Source: Ectocarpus siliculosus (lineage: Eukaryota > Sar > Phaeophyceae > Ectocarpales > Ectocarpaceae). From it: a stretch of 64,000 nt of DNA. The stretch spans positions 818,856-882,855 of the forward strand of contig FN649742.1 of the NCBI GenBank assembly GCA_000310025.1, written 5' to 3'. The notes below the pieces were generated by a model, which saw only the letters and a program-made list of their open reading frames with translations, had not been told where the DNA came from and searched no databases. Below, one piece after another: positions 1-13,600 of this stretch (the first letter of the stretch is position 1; each line of letters begins with the position of its first letter). The position numbers and the translations under genes were made by a program.

Positions 1-3000
1 GGCAGGCGGGGAGTATGGGGCGGAGGAACGCGGGGAGTCGAAAGAAATTTACAGTTGCGTTTCGCAACCAGTGGAGACAGGATGCAACAAGGAGTAAATA
101 GCTTGGCTTCGGTAGATCAATGTGTCTTGCACCCGTTCGGGACACTGTTTCCCGCTTTGAAAGGGACCGCGCCCACCTTGTCGGAGGAATATGGCTGTGC
201 TTCCTCCTTTCTTGGCGCGCTCGCGCCCGGTTTGCGGGCTGTGCTTTTCCGGGGTGGTTGATGTTGGAGCCTTTCTCAGATGGTTCTCTAATCGTCCCTA
301 GCTACGACGAGGGTGCACCTAAGCCTCCTTGGTCTTTTTTCTGCTGCGAATCGAAGGGTGCCGTAAAATTGTTTCTTCATTATAGGTGTTTGTTCATCGA
401 TACGATGAATTAGTAAGCGTTTTGTTACAGTTTTTCTGTGCTACAGTTGGTGATGCTTTTTATTACGTACCTGGGATGGACGTACCTGGGATAGACGGGC
501 GGCGGTGAATTTTTCTTATTATTTACTCAAGAACACAGTCGTTTTTTCCACCTCCTGCAAGCGGTATAATATTCTTGTGTTTGTATTTATTTAATTGCTT
601 GTGGGGGGAATGTGCTCTGCCTGCTGATGACGGGTTGTCCACAAGGGTGAGAGATCAGTCTGAAAACCTGCGACATGTTGACGTCGACAGATAAATCAGT
701 AGTGAGAGGCGTTGGGGGGGGGGGGGGGGGGGGGGAGTTTCAGCCTTTTCCTTTCGTTTTTTTTTTGGGGGGGGCGGGGGTATGGTGTCTATATTATGAA
801 TTCTCCTCCTCGGGGTCTGAAAGAATCAAGTGCGTGTGTCCGCCTCCATCAGTTGTTGGGGCTGTTCGTTTTTTTTCCCGGATTTTTTCAAACCCCTTTT
901 TGTTGTGGATGACAAGTAATTTTATGCATGTTGGAAGAGTGGGATGCAAGCGGGAACAATTAAGCTACCTGCGACCTTTGGGGTCTTTCCGTCACATGAT
1001 GTACGGAAGGGGCTAACATCGTCATATTTGGAGATTTTGGGTATATTATGCGTGGAAGAGTTGGATGTACTGTCGGATGTGTGTCGGTTTCAACTTGCCA
1101 CAACGGTTTCTACGTTTTGCCGGTGGTTGAGCGGGCTAGCGGCGGGTTGATGTAGTGCTCCATGCTTCAGACTGCTGATCGCCTGATGGAAAAGTTTTTT
1201 CGAACGTCTGCGGGGAAGTTTTTGAGTTGGCTAGATGCTGGATGTTTTGGCTGAAGGCTGGGGAACTCGTTTCGCGAGCGAGTCGTTTTTGACAATTCTG
1301 GTAGTAGCTTGTCTTTGGGTTTGCGTGTGACCACGGAAGATGGTTTCCTGTACTTTGACTGTGGAACGGTTTCGCTTTTGGGGGGGATCGGAGGAGGAGA
1401 ACACCTGCACATGAATAACGATGGAAGAGGAGAAAACAACCAGCGATCTTGATTTGGCTTCGGACCGGTCTCTATGTATGTAGCCGCTCCACACGCACCG
1501 CCGCCGCCATCACCATCATCATTCGTGCCGCCCTAGCGTACATACTACGATCGGCGGTGTAGTAGGCGGTGTAGTAGGCGGGTGGACTGTTGCGACGACG
1601 AGGTTGGTGCGGACCGGGTTGCTTTCGGTGGCCGAGACCCAGAGGTTACCTCCAGCCCTGTTGACGTTGCCCGCGCTTTGGACGAAGAAAGGTGCACACG
1701 AAGCAAGACCTTCGGACACGTTACGTACGCCCCCTCCGGCGCGTAGCTGAACTCCCGCATATAGTTACTCCAGCATCCCGTCGCCTATCTATCCGCCTGC
1801 AAATAAACTTGGCAAATAAATATGAATGTTGTTGTAATTTTGTCTGCTTCGACGTTTTGTTTTCTTTTCTGGTGGTCATGTTTCTGCAGCCCGCGACAGG
1901 CAGCATGTCGCCACGACAGGCTCCCAGTCACAGGCTAATGTAGTCCCCGAGAATCTAACCGGTTTGCGGATTGCTCCCGGTGCCGCACCGGATAACGTCG
2001 CCCAGTTCAACCTCTGCTAGAAAACTGCGTGCAGTAAATGTGGGGTCCAGCCTCACCCTTCCAAGCTGCCCCATCAAAGGCTGGGCCCGTGTCCGTCGTC
2101 ATCAACCACGATCGTCTGAAAGCCCGTCGCCGGCAAAGTGCCAAACAGAGGCTTCCAGGGTTGGGGGCTAAGAGATGTACTGCGACGTTTGATGCCTTCG
2201 TCCGCTCGTCCTCGAACGGGCTCAAAGCTTGGGAATCGGCCGACCCCTTTTTCATTCATTGGTTGTGTTTCCTGGACTCGCAAAAGGCAACGGGCGATGG
2301 TGGTGTGCCCGAGCGGTCGCGCCCAGGCGTTGGCTCGACGGGGGGGGGCAGAGTGTCCCTCCCAGCATCCCGTGTGCGATACGGGGTGTCGCCAAATCGT
2401 TCCGAAGGGTTTCATTCCAAGTAAAGAAATATGGCGTTCCGGGAACAATTGGCGAAACAAGAAGATGCATGGGAGCCCCACCGTCCAGTCAGTCTGTCTT
2501 GGAACCCTTGCGACTCATGATCCCCTCTACGTGAGTCGAGTATTGTTTGGCTTTCGCGTCCGAAGAGGCGGAGTTCTGGTCAAGCAGGCCGAACCTCTTA
2601 GCCCAAACTCTCCATTACCGGGGATACCACCCACGTTGTTCGCTCTGTTTTTTTTCTAGTACCATGCGCCGTGGTTCCATTTATTTGCCTTTTAACCTGA
2701 GATTACGTTTATTTTGTTGCAGTTGCCAGATGATGAGGTTGATCAATCTTTTATTTAATCTTTGGCAAGACACTACCGATGTCAAGCCTTCGGTGGCACT
2801 CTCTAACAAGGCGGAATACACTTCGGTTGGGACTTTCTGTACCGGCAGCCGACGGCAGCCGGGGATCTTTGCGAATACCCCCCCCCCTCGCACAACGACC
2901 GTGGTTTGACAATCCAAATCACGATGCGCTGGAAACAGAGTCGCTAGCGAAGGATTTCATTAATCAGACGAACCAACGCTCCCGCAAAAGCAGGAGGCGG

Positions 3001-3984
3001 CAACTTCACTGTGTACACGAGAGCGCGGATTGATTGCCGTCAAGGGCGGAAGAGTTTGGTGCATGTTCTAGGCGGTACATTCGCGTAAAGTTTGGTTCTT
3101 CCCGAGCGTCGATACAAGACGAGAAGAGCGGCAGAAAACGCCGAAAGAAGTTTGGGTAAAATGTTTTTGTCTATTTTCCGTGGCAGGAGGCCTCATCCAA
3201 GAATCCAGTGCTTTCCATGAGTGATCGAAAACGAAGGAGAGCATACACCACTAAACAACAAGCAGTGGACTGTTGTATAGAACGTCGTTGGTACCACCCC
3301 TCCTTCCGTCCCCGGCTCTAGAGATAGCAACTCGACAATATCGAAGCACACGAAGGTTACAATGTAGATGACAATGCCCAACATGACTTGTTGTAGATGC
3401 AACGCCCACGCTCACACTCAGACAACACATCACCACTCACTACCAAACAACACCACCACCACCACTACCACGATCACCAACAATAATAGGCGCCTCACGT
3501 TGTCGCGGAACAACGGTAAAGTTACATCGAACACACAATGACTGAGTAACAGCTGTCTGCCTAAAAGCTCCAGGTGATCCCGTTGGGGTCACGGTTCCCG
3601 CACCCATGTGCGCCTCGTGATGGACTGTGCGCCGGTGTCGAGGTTTCGAAGGAGAAGCTCCTGTCATGCCATCAGAAAACGAAACGGTAACCAACCGTAA
3701 AGACCGTCAATTCGTTTTCTACAATTAATTCCCGTTTTGCCGGGTCAAATGTGATTCTGCTGTTGTTTCGAGTTTACCATCCAGGAAGGAACAGGAGCCG
3801 TTTTTAAGATTCGGAAAAGGGGAATCTCAAAATCTCCCGTCCAGACCAGAATAAAAGCGATGACAACGACAATGCTGAAATACTGGTAGTAACAACTCAA
3901 GAGAGGTGATAGAAGGTTGTCAGTTCCGAGAGGAGCTTGGCACAGCACGGAGAGTCTTAAAACTGAAGCAATATATATGCGTCC
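1..3984. other. No gene identified (left flank)
   Basis: I find no chain of exons with matching phases on either strand. The stretch has a poly-G run near 713-735, a T/G-rich segment at 760-910, and short open frames. Two plus-strand patches look somewhat protein-like: about 2038-2330, and about 2915-3030, the latter rich in Asn, Glu and Arg. Neither shows a domain or a convincing splice site. Part of 3200-3980 may be 3' untranslated DNA or the missing last exon of the FABP-like gene to its right. Confidence 0.4.
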
Positions 3985-4175
3985 TCAGGTTACGAGCAAT
4001 GGACCGATGATGACGACACCATTGCACGTTTCTTTCGGGTAGTCTATGGCAACAGAAATTGCTTTCCTTGAAGAGCATGAAGGAGGGGCAGGAGGTACTG
4101 GATCGAGATCAGAACGGGGAATGAATGTGAAGACAACAACAACCCTAACATACCCCAGAAAGAAAATAGACATAC

Positions 4176-6303
4176 CTGTATGTGGGTAGATCCATCGCCC
4201 ACAAGCCGCCTCGTTTCGACCAGGCCGAAGTCGGAGGTGTCCGTGGGTAGAGCGGTCTTGATCGCGAGGGCGTCGTGCCGGCCAGGTTGGAGTAGGGATG
4301 CGATGGCTCGCTTCTCGCCGTATGTGCTCGGAGTCACTCTCTCTTGGTCCAGCTCGTAGCTGAAACAGCCCATGTGAACACGTTCACACAGAGAGAGGGG
4401 TGTGTGGGGGAGGGGGAGAGAGAAAGAGAGGAAGAGAGAGAGAGAGGGGGGGGGGGGTGAGGGGGGTGGGGTATTGAGAAAAGGAGCACACGTACGTACG
4501 AAGAGGAGATTGTCGTCACACACCGAGCCGGACACGAACCAAAGGACCAACAACACATTACTTGTTAAACAAATCATAATCATGCACACATTTTCTAGTA
4601 GACCGTGACACGACAAGAGTGTAGGGTGGGGGCGGAGGGATCTGGCAGTCAGTGCACTTTCGAGGATACTTGCAGATCAAACGTTGCCGTTCTTGTGGTC
4701 TTGACATTGAGGAGCGTGCTGACATCTGCCCAATCCCCTGTTCGGTACTTTTCACGTGAAGGGAACGAATTGCGCGGCCACAGGCTCACCCAAAGTACTA
4801 AGCGTGGCATTTTCGTTTGGCTGTTGTTGCAACACCCGCAATCGACGACGTCAGAAAGGTGAATTGGCCAAGAGCACCATTCACGGGTTTATTTAATACA
4901 TGAGTACTTCGATCTCAACACGATAGATAGCCGTTGTGTGCTGAAAAACGTCGAACCCTGTGGCCACTGTGTGTGTTTGTGCGTGTTCGTTCTGTCAATG
5001 CTGGGCGCTAGTACACACCGTTCTGAGATATGCTTGACGCACCAGCTGGGGTCACTTCTACTTCAGCATACCATAACCAAACACCAAAATACAACAGCAG
5101 CAATGAGTCTAGCTGGGCGCGTTGCTCTCAAAACCAGACGCATGCATACGTGGAACAGTCGATCCGCAGCACAACAACCCACCACACAGCAGTGCAGCCT
5201 GTTTGCTCGCTCGCACTCTCTCCTACTCACGATTCGGTTAAGTTGTTGACCGAAGTGTGCTTGTGCACCACGAGGCGGGAGTCGTCTAGAACGAGAACGT
5301 TGCGCGACGGGCAGGCTTGCTCTCCGGCCAGTTGCGCCTCAACGACCCTGTCTGGTGCCCCCATGCATCGGAGGTACGCTTCCAAAGTGTCCGATCTTTT
5401 TTTGGGTACAGGACACAACCAGAATTAATCGGCAAGACGGGGGTACAGAGACGCTGAGTTGTTCGGAAGACATTCATGGGGGGGGGGAGCTTCTATGTTC
5501 CCTGGTGGGGAGGGGAATACCGCCGAAAAGTAGGTATGCGTTTGTCGCCCCGACGACCCCGTTCAACACCAATGTTGCTGGAGATCGATCTACTGCGAAA
5601 TGGACGGCAAGACTATTGAGGTAACAGGTCGATGCGGTAAAGTATGTACCATTAACTAGCGGTTGCTTGTAGCATGCAGCGTTCATTACACTCCAACATT
5701 TGGCGTTAGCAGGTGTTTTAGGGACCTTTATCATCACAGGTTTATACGCCACGTTTCGTTAATGCGGTAGCGAAGGTAAAATCGACAACATGTCATGTTC
5801 GTTCGTCAGAGGCGGAAGAAGATAGGGTAGCGGAAGGTTGAGCGGGGAGACTCAATGTTCACTCATGGCCGTCGTCTTTACGCTTAATGAGAGAGGGAGC
5901 GGATGTAGTCCAAAACCCCGCCCCCTTAGAGCACGAGTCTGGCCAACGATGCAATGACTCACACACATGACGGTAGTCTCGACCGACTGCACATTAGCAG
6001 CGTTTCTCACGCATACATTCTGCACAATATACTAGCTTCTTTATCCTCGCGTACCGATAGGGCAAGTTTTTTTTTCGAAAAGCGTAGATGCTGCCATCAC
6101 CGCGTTGGATACTCGATTTTCGCATTACGAAATGTGAGCAATTCCTGCGGTGCTACACTAGAAAAGTTACGTCGCGAGATGGTCCGAATGTTGCAGACCG
6201 TTGCTCTGGAGAGAGTGGCCGACTTGAACCATACCACCAGGGGAAAGTGCGCGTACCTGTAAACGTCTAAGACCCAAGCGCCGGTGAGTGACGACATCAT
6301 CAT
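4176..6303 (-). CDS. Fatty-acid-binding-protein-like (calycin fold) gene, 3' end unresolved
   Basis: Three phase-compatible minus-strand exons: 6303-6257, 5395-5231 and 4359-4176. The start is the first of three tandem ATGs. The N-terminus carries GAWVLDVYR followed by LEAYLRCMGAP. This matches the FABP opening, where G-x-W-x-L begins the first strand and the E-x-Y-x-x-x-x-G helix-turn follows. Later segments LVVHKHTSV, YELDQERVTPSTYGEKR and LVETRRLVGDG match the alternating beta strands of the barrel. The order and about 131 residues fit a family of 125-140 residues. FABPs bind fatty acids or other small hydrophobic ligands in the cytosol. The last exon has a strong polypyrimidine acceptor near 4360 and a GTATGT donor at 4175, so at least one short C-terminal exon is missing. 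Candidates lie near 4060 and 3900 but none fits convincingly. Family call is moderately firm; the ligand is unknown. Confidence 0.62.
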
Positions 6304-9300
6304 CTTCCTGTCGGTCGAGGCAGGAAGTCTAGTCGAGCCCGGAGGTTCTGCGGATCGCCGTCCGTTGGCAACAGGCCGGCGTGTAGTGTGTAGTAAGCGG
6401 TGGTGTGCGTGTTGGGGGATAGTGGTTGGTGCCTGTAGCTGGCGGAAGGGGGAAACAAAGGGCGAAGTGGCGACGCAAAATAGGTTGAGAAGAAAGAGGG
6501 AACGGAGGACGATAAAGGGAGACGGACACAAGAGAAAAAGGTCAACGGGACAAACAAGATGACAAAAGAGAGCAGCAAATGAAAGAGGGGTGGCAGGCAT
6601 ATTTTTGTCGCATTGCTCACGAGTAGGTTTCAAAATCACGAAAACCAAGAGACCCCAGAACCAACCTAGGTTGCAAAACTTGTTTGTACCGTTCGAGGTA
6701 TGATGGCCCCTATCACAGAGTGGCGTTGCACGATCTTGTCAAGAGGTGATATGTTTCCAGAGTCCGTCGCTCGTTGCGATTTGCTACCCTTCCTACGATG
6801 GTGTCCAGAAAGTTGCCGCTGATATTTCGTGAAAGGCGGCATGGTCATTGCATCGTCCCCGCCGTACCTGGTTGCAGGTGCCTTTTTTGTGCGCACCCCC
6901 CGCAAAATGACTCGCATTGCTCGATTTCTCCATAACGAGAAGGGTGCCAACACAGACAGACAGACACGTCTAGAAATCTCTCGACGAGAGTTTCCCCAAA
7001 CCACCCTTATAACGGTAGGGGTAATTATGTCTTGGGGACGGGACACACACCAGTATTTTCCTCCTCGATGCCATTCATACGCTATATTTATATCATCTGT
7101 CGCACGTACCCAAAGGCCCAGCTGTTGTTGTCGTATACTGTAGCTCAAAGCCTAACTAAATAGCGTAGTACGACAAGAGAAACACATCCCCGTGATAACT
7201 TTTCCGTGTCCAATAGTTGTGGGGGGTGGTATCTAACGTTTCCCTATTTTTGATGTTCGTTATGTACTGCTGTTGTAGTAAAACCTAATTATGCCATATT
7301 GTGTCGTAACTGCGTGTATCGACTAGGAGTAAGGAGATACATGGACATTGCTTTATGGAGCACTTCCCACCTACATGAAGCAATAAGGTATGCAACGTAT
7401 CGGTTCATTCACCAATTTTTACCGTCTTGTTGCCGAGGGAGGATCCTTCCCCGCAATGATGCGGGCATGTAGCGCCTCAGTACGGAAGGCACGATCTAGA
7501 TAGACATTTTACTCTGTGACTACAGTAAGTGGGAGGGTACTGTTTTAGCGGGGAAAAATATAAACATGTTGTCTACAAGATCGCAGCGTTCTCCGACGAG
7601 ATAGCACCTACAGCGGCAGCATTGACTTCACAGCAGCTAGCAGTAAATTGTGCGGAGAGATCTTTCAGGTTTGCTTCAACAGCCGGTACTCGTACAATCT
7701 GTGCCTACCAGTGCACCTACTACTTGTACATGAAGTCGTGAAATTCTAGCCGTCGCAACTACTGCAGAGTAGTCGACGGAGAGAGGATGGTGTACGAAGG
7801 CCGATTGACTGGTGGACGCATCCACGCCCTTGGGGACAGGATCGGCCTCTTGTTCTCCGATCGGTGCGGTCCATCCACCACCCGACTGACCGATCAAACA
7901 GCAGGATCGAAGGTAGAGTGTTATTGTAGCTGCTCCATCGGAGGTTGTACTTCCCGACGATGGATGGTTGGACTCTGGTGGAAAGTGCCCTTTCGGCATC
8001 GCCCTTTACTGTCTTCGAATGTCTGTAAGGTGTGACCGTGTGTGCGTGGATCTTGTCTCCGAAATGTGCGCCGAAAAGACACGCGGGCAACGGCTAAACA
8101 TCAACCAACCAAGTTGCACCGGTGGAGATCTTGGTCAGTTCATTCTCTTATTCCGCCCAAGCTCCACACGCACACCTACATGTATTGCCTGTCTGTCTGT
8201 GTCTCCCACTCCCACTCTTCTCTCCCATTAGCGCCTCTCGCATCTATCTCTGCCGCACCCACCTCGCCTCTCGGCCTGTCCTTCGAATCCCGCGGGTGGA
8301 TGGGATGATGCTACGTGTCTTCTATGTCTCGGAATATATTGTGGTGCCCACGTCGGTGCGGTGTTGTTGCGATGTCCAACGCTGCTGCTATGGGATCCTG
8401 TGTCCCCACTGATGTGCAGGTGGATCCTTGGAGCGGGTGTGCTATGCTGCTGCAGAATTCGGGTGGACGGAGAGAGTCGGCGTGTAAGTGAGAAGGGGTC
8501 GTTGTTCGACAGTGCTATCACGGTGCGTCAATAAATCGGGTTTTGGATCTTTAAGACAGGAAGGGACGTGTTGAAAGGATCGTGCAGATTTGATGGATTG
8601 CGTGTGCGTACGTACACGTACATGTGTAGTCCACCGTGGGGTATGTGGATGCGACATCTCTCCACCGCCTTGCATCTTGCTAACCATCTACATGTAGTCC
8701 AAACTTCACGCGTTTCGAGCCATTCACAAATCCACTAGACGCTCTAGAGATACCTCTCGACCTGTTGCAGATATGATATCCTTTGGTATCTTGCCTGATA
8801 TCCCAGCAGTCCGAGCCGGGCTGGTCGTTGGCAAATGACGGAGGATTCTAAGCTTGGGTGATAAACTATTCTCTGGTTGGTTCGAGAATGTTGTGGTATG
8901 GGAGTGTCTTGGCTCTTGTCTGTTGGGATCATGATATCGTTGCAGGAGATAGATATCAAAACGCAGCAGCACTCGAGGATGGATGCGGATTTCGCACCAA
9001 GCGCGGCCTGATCGTACTTGTTCATCATGTGCCTAGAAGTACATTTATTTGCAGATAGGTTGCAAATGGTGTGTGCAGCGCTCCAACAAACTAACCGCTC
9101 TCAAGACGGCATACGGGAGCCATCTGACCGAAGGTCACACTGCCAAGTTGGCGGGCTTGTCCAGCGTCACATGTTGCAAGAAAACAATAGGCAGCACCAG
9201 ACCAACATTGAGTGAATGGTTCTTGTTGTTGTCCCCTCTGTGCGCAGCGAGCGTTGATCGTTCACAACAGTTCATCACACCTACCTCACCATGCGAAACA

Positions 9301-9906
9301 CGCGCGCGCGCGCGCTGGATTACTCTTCCTACTACTACTGTTCTCTTTGCGGATAATTCTGAATTCTGGAACCAGCAATTCTGGATTCTGGAACGGATTC
9401 TGGATTCTGGAACGGGAACTCCGGATGGTCCGAGTTCCTCGTCCCCGTGGTTGGAAAGTGCGTGTGTTTATCTACTAACTGAGTTGGCAGCAGAAGTGCC
9501 TCGAGTGAGTGGGAATTGTCGCACTTACCTCTCTCTACTGCCATCAGTTGCAGGCATTGCATCATTGAACATACAGAGGATCGTGATGATGACCGATCCA
9601 AGAAAACAAAGGCGGTGATCGTTGACAACGTTATGTATTATAGTATAGTCTTCCCGTCGACGAGTCCGCTATTGGAGAAAAAATGTAACGATCAAACGAA
9701 CAAAAGACATGCAAACCAACAAAATATAAAATACTATGCACCACGGGACCCGATAGAACTCTTTTGATGTCTCCTGGCAGCTGTCTCCTGGTGTGTGGAT
9801 CCTGCAGTTCTTCATTTTAACCAAGATCAAACCCGCCCCCGCGGCTGTAGACGTGTGTATCAGCTCTACTTGACATAATTTCCTCTCTCAGGTCAGGCCG
9901 TGCGTA
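6304..9906. other. Intergenic, no gene supported
   Basis: Long pyrimidine or purine tracts (for example 6470-6560), a CG dinucleotide run at 9300-9317, and short imperfect GGATTCTGGAAC tandem units at 9355-9420. A minus-strand frame near 9530-9620 ends at a good GTAAGT donor and could be an orphan 5' exon, and a minus frame at 7676-7940 looks weakly coding. I could not connect either to anything. Confidence 0.35.
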
Positions 9907-10134
9907 CCATAGGTGACATGACACAAGATACCACACCCACCCGCGTGAGTGATTTTCAAAGCGCAATTGCTCCACGGCAGAACGAACGGTGGCGTCGATA
10001 ACGGCGGCGTTGGAACCGTCAGGTACCTCTCCGAAAACACAAAATATTTGGTGATACAGTACATCCTCTTCGGTCGAGGAATAATCGAGCTTTCAAAATC
10101 GGTCCAGCGGGTATGATATCTAATGTCACCTACA
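9907..10134. mobile_element. MITE-like element, copy 1
   Basis: About 230 bp bounded by imperfect terminal inverted repeats: TAGGTGACA on the left, and GTAGGTGACA followed by AGATATCA on the right (reverse strand). An inner inverted pair carries GATTTTCAAAGC. There is no coding capacity. Two related copies lie in intron 1 of the TALE gene at 26347-26566 and 26580-26767, and the interiors also resemble each other. Small, non-coding, inverted-terminal structure in several copies is the signature of a MITE mobilised by a DNA transposase elsewhere. Confidence 0.6.
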
Positions 10135-10353
10135 GGTAGGTAATACATTGACGTTCACCATGCCGAGCGTGAATAGGACCTTGAGTCCGTGACGACGAAG
10201 CACTTTTTTTCGTAGGGTCACCGGACGTGCCGTATGTCACGGATCCTCCTGGGGTGATATCTTGCGTTGGCCTGGGGCCTGTTACGAATCCCTTTCTGAT
10301 AAGCAAGGTGAACAATAACAACGCTCTCTTCGAGCCACTGCAAAGGTGGCGAG

Positions 10354-10511
10354 TATTGTGGACGTTGCTTGGTTAACAATGTCGACATCATCGGCCACCA
10401 CCCTCTCTCTCCTTATCTTTCTCTCTCCCTCTCTATTGTGGACGTTGCTTGGTTAACAATGTCGACATCATCGGCCAACACTCTCTCTCTCCTTATCTCT
10501 CTCTCTCTCTC
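10354..10511. repeat. 80-bp tandem duplication plus CT tract
   Basis: A unit beginning TATTGTGGACGTTGCTTGG at 10354 is repeated almost exactly at 10434. Each copy ends in a CT-rich stretch, and the second runs into a (CT)n microsatellite at about 10497-10518. Confidence 0.85.
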
Positions 10512-10672
10512 TCTCTGAGACCACAACCAACACGCCAACATCATCATCATCGCCTCCACCAGCAAGACACCATGAATTTCTAGATACTTGTAAACCACAA
10601 TAATAGTAATATTTTCCCTGGACCAAACGAAAACCAGGCGCTAGAAAACTACAAGTGAAAATCTAGTCTCCT

Positions 10673-13600
10673 CTAGCTCCCTCTCGAAGATTGACTCGAC
10701 AGCACCGACGACCAGTCGAGCAGCCTCGACAGCGCCCGCCCCCTCTCCGCCTCCACCGTCCACGGCTTGAACGTGCACTGCGCCGCGCGCTCCGCCTCGT
10801 GCCTCATCCTCCTCTCCTGCCACCACCCCTTGTTGTCGCTGCTGAGAGAGAAAGGCTCGACTATCGTCTCGCCCAAGACGCTGCGCCTCACCGCCCTGGG
10901 CCGTACCCCGAAGGCTCGAGCCTCCCGCTCCCGCCTCTCTCGCTCCCTTTGCTGAGCGACGTCCTTAAGCTCGAGGTGCCTCCCGAGGCCCCTGACCAAC
11001 ACCGGCCCCTCGGCGCGCAGGATGGCAGAGTTCGTCTGAGGCACGAAGGTGCATCGCTGCATCTCCGCCACTTCTTTCTCTTGTCGGAGAGCGTTGAACT
11101 AATGGTGTTTTGACGGCAGGAGCACGGGATACGTAAAAAATGCTGTGAGGGCCTAACGGATGAACCACGGCACCGCGTACCTCGACACATGTCAGCGGCG
11201 TCGTGAACGAACGGTAAGACCGCACCGACGTCTTCCTGTAGCCTTACCACAGCCCAACAACAAGGCATATGCTGGTGAAGCAAGTAACATAATTGAGTAT
11301 ACGGTCGCGCGTTGAGTCGTTACGAAAACAACTCAATGCCGTTTGTTTCGCGTACCAAGAGAGGGTGCACGCCGACTATTCATGTTCGGATCTCGGCGTA
11401 TGCCGCTTGCCGTCTACCCCTCCCGGTATGTTTTGCTCTCCTTCTGTCTCCTTAGCTAGAGTGTACCTCCCCCTTCGCTTTAATCACCCACCCTCTCTTC
11501 TTGCTCTCTCTCCCGCGCACGCAGCTCCGCCGTCATCCTCGCCGGCTCCCGCACGCTCAGCCGGTACCTGTTGCCTGGGCCGTAAAGGCCAGCGGCAGCA
11601 GCGCCTCTTCCACCGCTGCCTGCGCACCCCCCTCCATCCCGCGACGCCCCTGCTCCCTCCGCGTCCGTGTGCAACAGCGCAGCCTCCGCTAGCAGGGTAG
11701 GTTTGTGCGAGCACGCCTGCGCATCGCTGCTTGTGTCGGGTTGGGGTGTTCCCAATTGTCGCGAAGTCCGGCGGGAGCGGAATCCACCCAAGACAAGAAA
11801 TTAGTCGCGCGAGAATACGAGACGTACACCACGGAGCGACCACGGAGCGGGGGGACGATTGCAGCAACGAGGGGGGAGGGGCGTGGGCATCTCTCGTGCT
11901 TGGGATGGAACGTGGCATGATCAAAGACACCTGGCAGTTGGAACTTAAGCAAGAGAAAAGGAGTGGGTATCGACTACGCTCCCCGGGAACAAGAAAACAG
12001 AGAGGGGGGGATGCGGAGAGAGTTCGCTCTATCCCGCGCAGTGTCCACTAGCTTTTTGAGGGCTGGATGGGATCGCATGGAGGCTGCAACACGTAGGCGG
12101 CAAATATTGTTGTTATGGTGGTATCAGAAGGTGTTGGACAATAGCATGGCGGCAGCATGGGCACCCGCTCGAGACGCGGTCCCGTCGACCATCCTCACCT
12201 GACTTTGGCCTTCACCCTTTCCCTGACCCGCTGCCCCCTGAGGTTGTTGACGAGCTCATCCAGCGGGGAGGCTTGGGCCATTGAGTGCGTCACCGGGTTA
12301 AGGGACGGGCGGAATGTGCACTCGAGCTTCTCCTTCGCTTTCTGCGTCATGACGAAGTTCCTGTAGAGAAGGGGAGCAAGAGCAAGCAGCGATAGACCGA
12401 TGGGGAGGGCGAGGGTGGGCAGGCGAATTTCGTGCAGGAAAGACACTCAGCTCGCTTGGTTCAGTTATTGACTCACACGCCAAGTTCAAGGCCTCTGTTC
12501 GGTTGGTGAAACGCCTGGCCTCCAATCTGTGCGCTGCTCAATGCATCGAACCTCACCGGCATACTCTACTCTATCTCGCGTACAATTCCTGTCACCCGCT
12601 TGGCGTGCTTTCGGGCCATACCGCCTGAGGTGTGCGCCCGACTTGAAATGGTGTCCACCGAAAACTATTCTCGACATACATAAGACTTGGGAGTTATTTC
12701 CGTTTCGGTCGCACCGTCGTCGATGGTCATCCGCGGCCGCCATCCTCTTGACCCTCTCTTCCACCGTTTCCTCTAGCCTCTCCGGCATTCGCCTTCGGAG
12801 CAGCGCATCGGTCCGCTGCGCGGTAGTGGGATTAAACCACCCCGTTTCTTCCTTGGCCTGCCATTTTTTTTTCGTTTGTTCGTCAACAACAAAAACGACG
12901 AGACGGCGAACGGAAAGGGGCGGAGGGCATATACGTTTGACACCCTGACGTGCACCGCACGCGTAGTGCGAAAACATGTTTCACGACCTTACTTTGTGCA
13001 TGACCCCTCTCGAGCCTTCGATTCATCCCATCGGACCCACCCGTGCTTCCTGGCGGAGCCGCTCGCGCTCTTTCCTCTTCGCGTCCATTATCGCCCGACG
13101 CTGCTCGAACGGGGCCTGGAGATCCGGCCGCTTTCGGACAAGGGACTTGGTACCTCGGCTGATGCTGGGCTCGAACGTGCTCATGCGAGCTTCGGCCTTG
13201 GGATAAAGGGGTGGCAAAGACAGGCCGGGACGTGACGGACAAAGAATTGAGGCAGACGGGGGCGAAGGGTGCCCAGACAAGAATGGGGTGTTGAGTAGGG
13301 TCGAGGTTTTTGTTGCGTTGCCTACGGCTGGACTTTGAGTCGGCTAGCTGCTGGCACAGCCCCCCCCCTCTCGCATAGGTTAGTGCATGGACGCCAAGGC
13401 GATGAGAGGTGACCATATTTAATTAGTCCATCGAGGTCCGCATGACGAAAAAGCACGTCCAACAGACGTTGTACGTACATCTTGGCAAAAGAAGGAGGTG
13501 ATCGGCTTCGCAGCGCCGCACGTGGTTGCGCCGACCGCCCCCATTTCGTAGAGAAAACGAAAGCCACGGGGGGGGGGAACAGGAGCAAAGACAGGGGCGA

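Noticed and set aside
2300-2350. tRNA-like start (GCCCGAGCGGTC)
   Set aside because: No T-arm, no anticodon stem and no matching acceptor strand could be found downstream.
4600-4710. Possible FABP exon encoding NVKTTRTATFDL
   Set aside because: Including it breaks phase with the next exon, whereas joining 5231 directly to 4359 keeps frame and the strand pattern.
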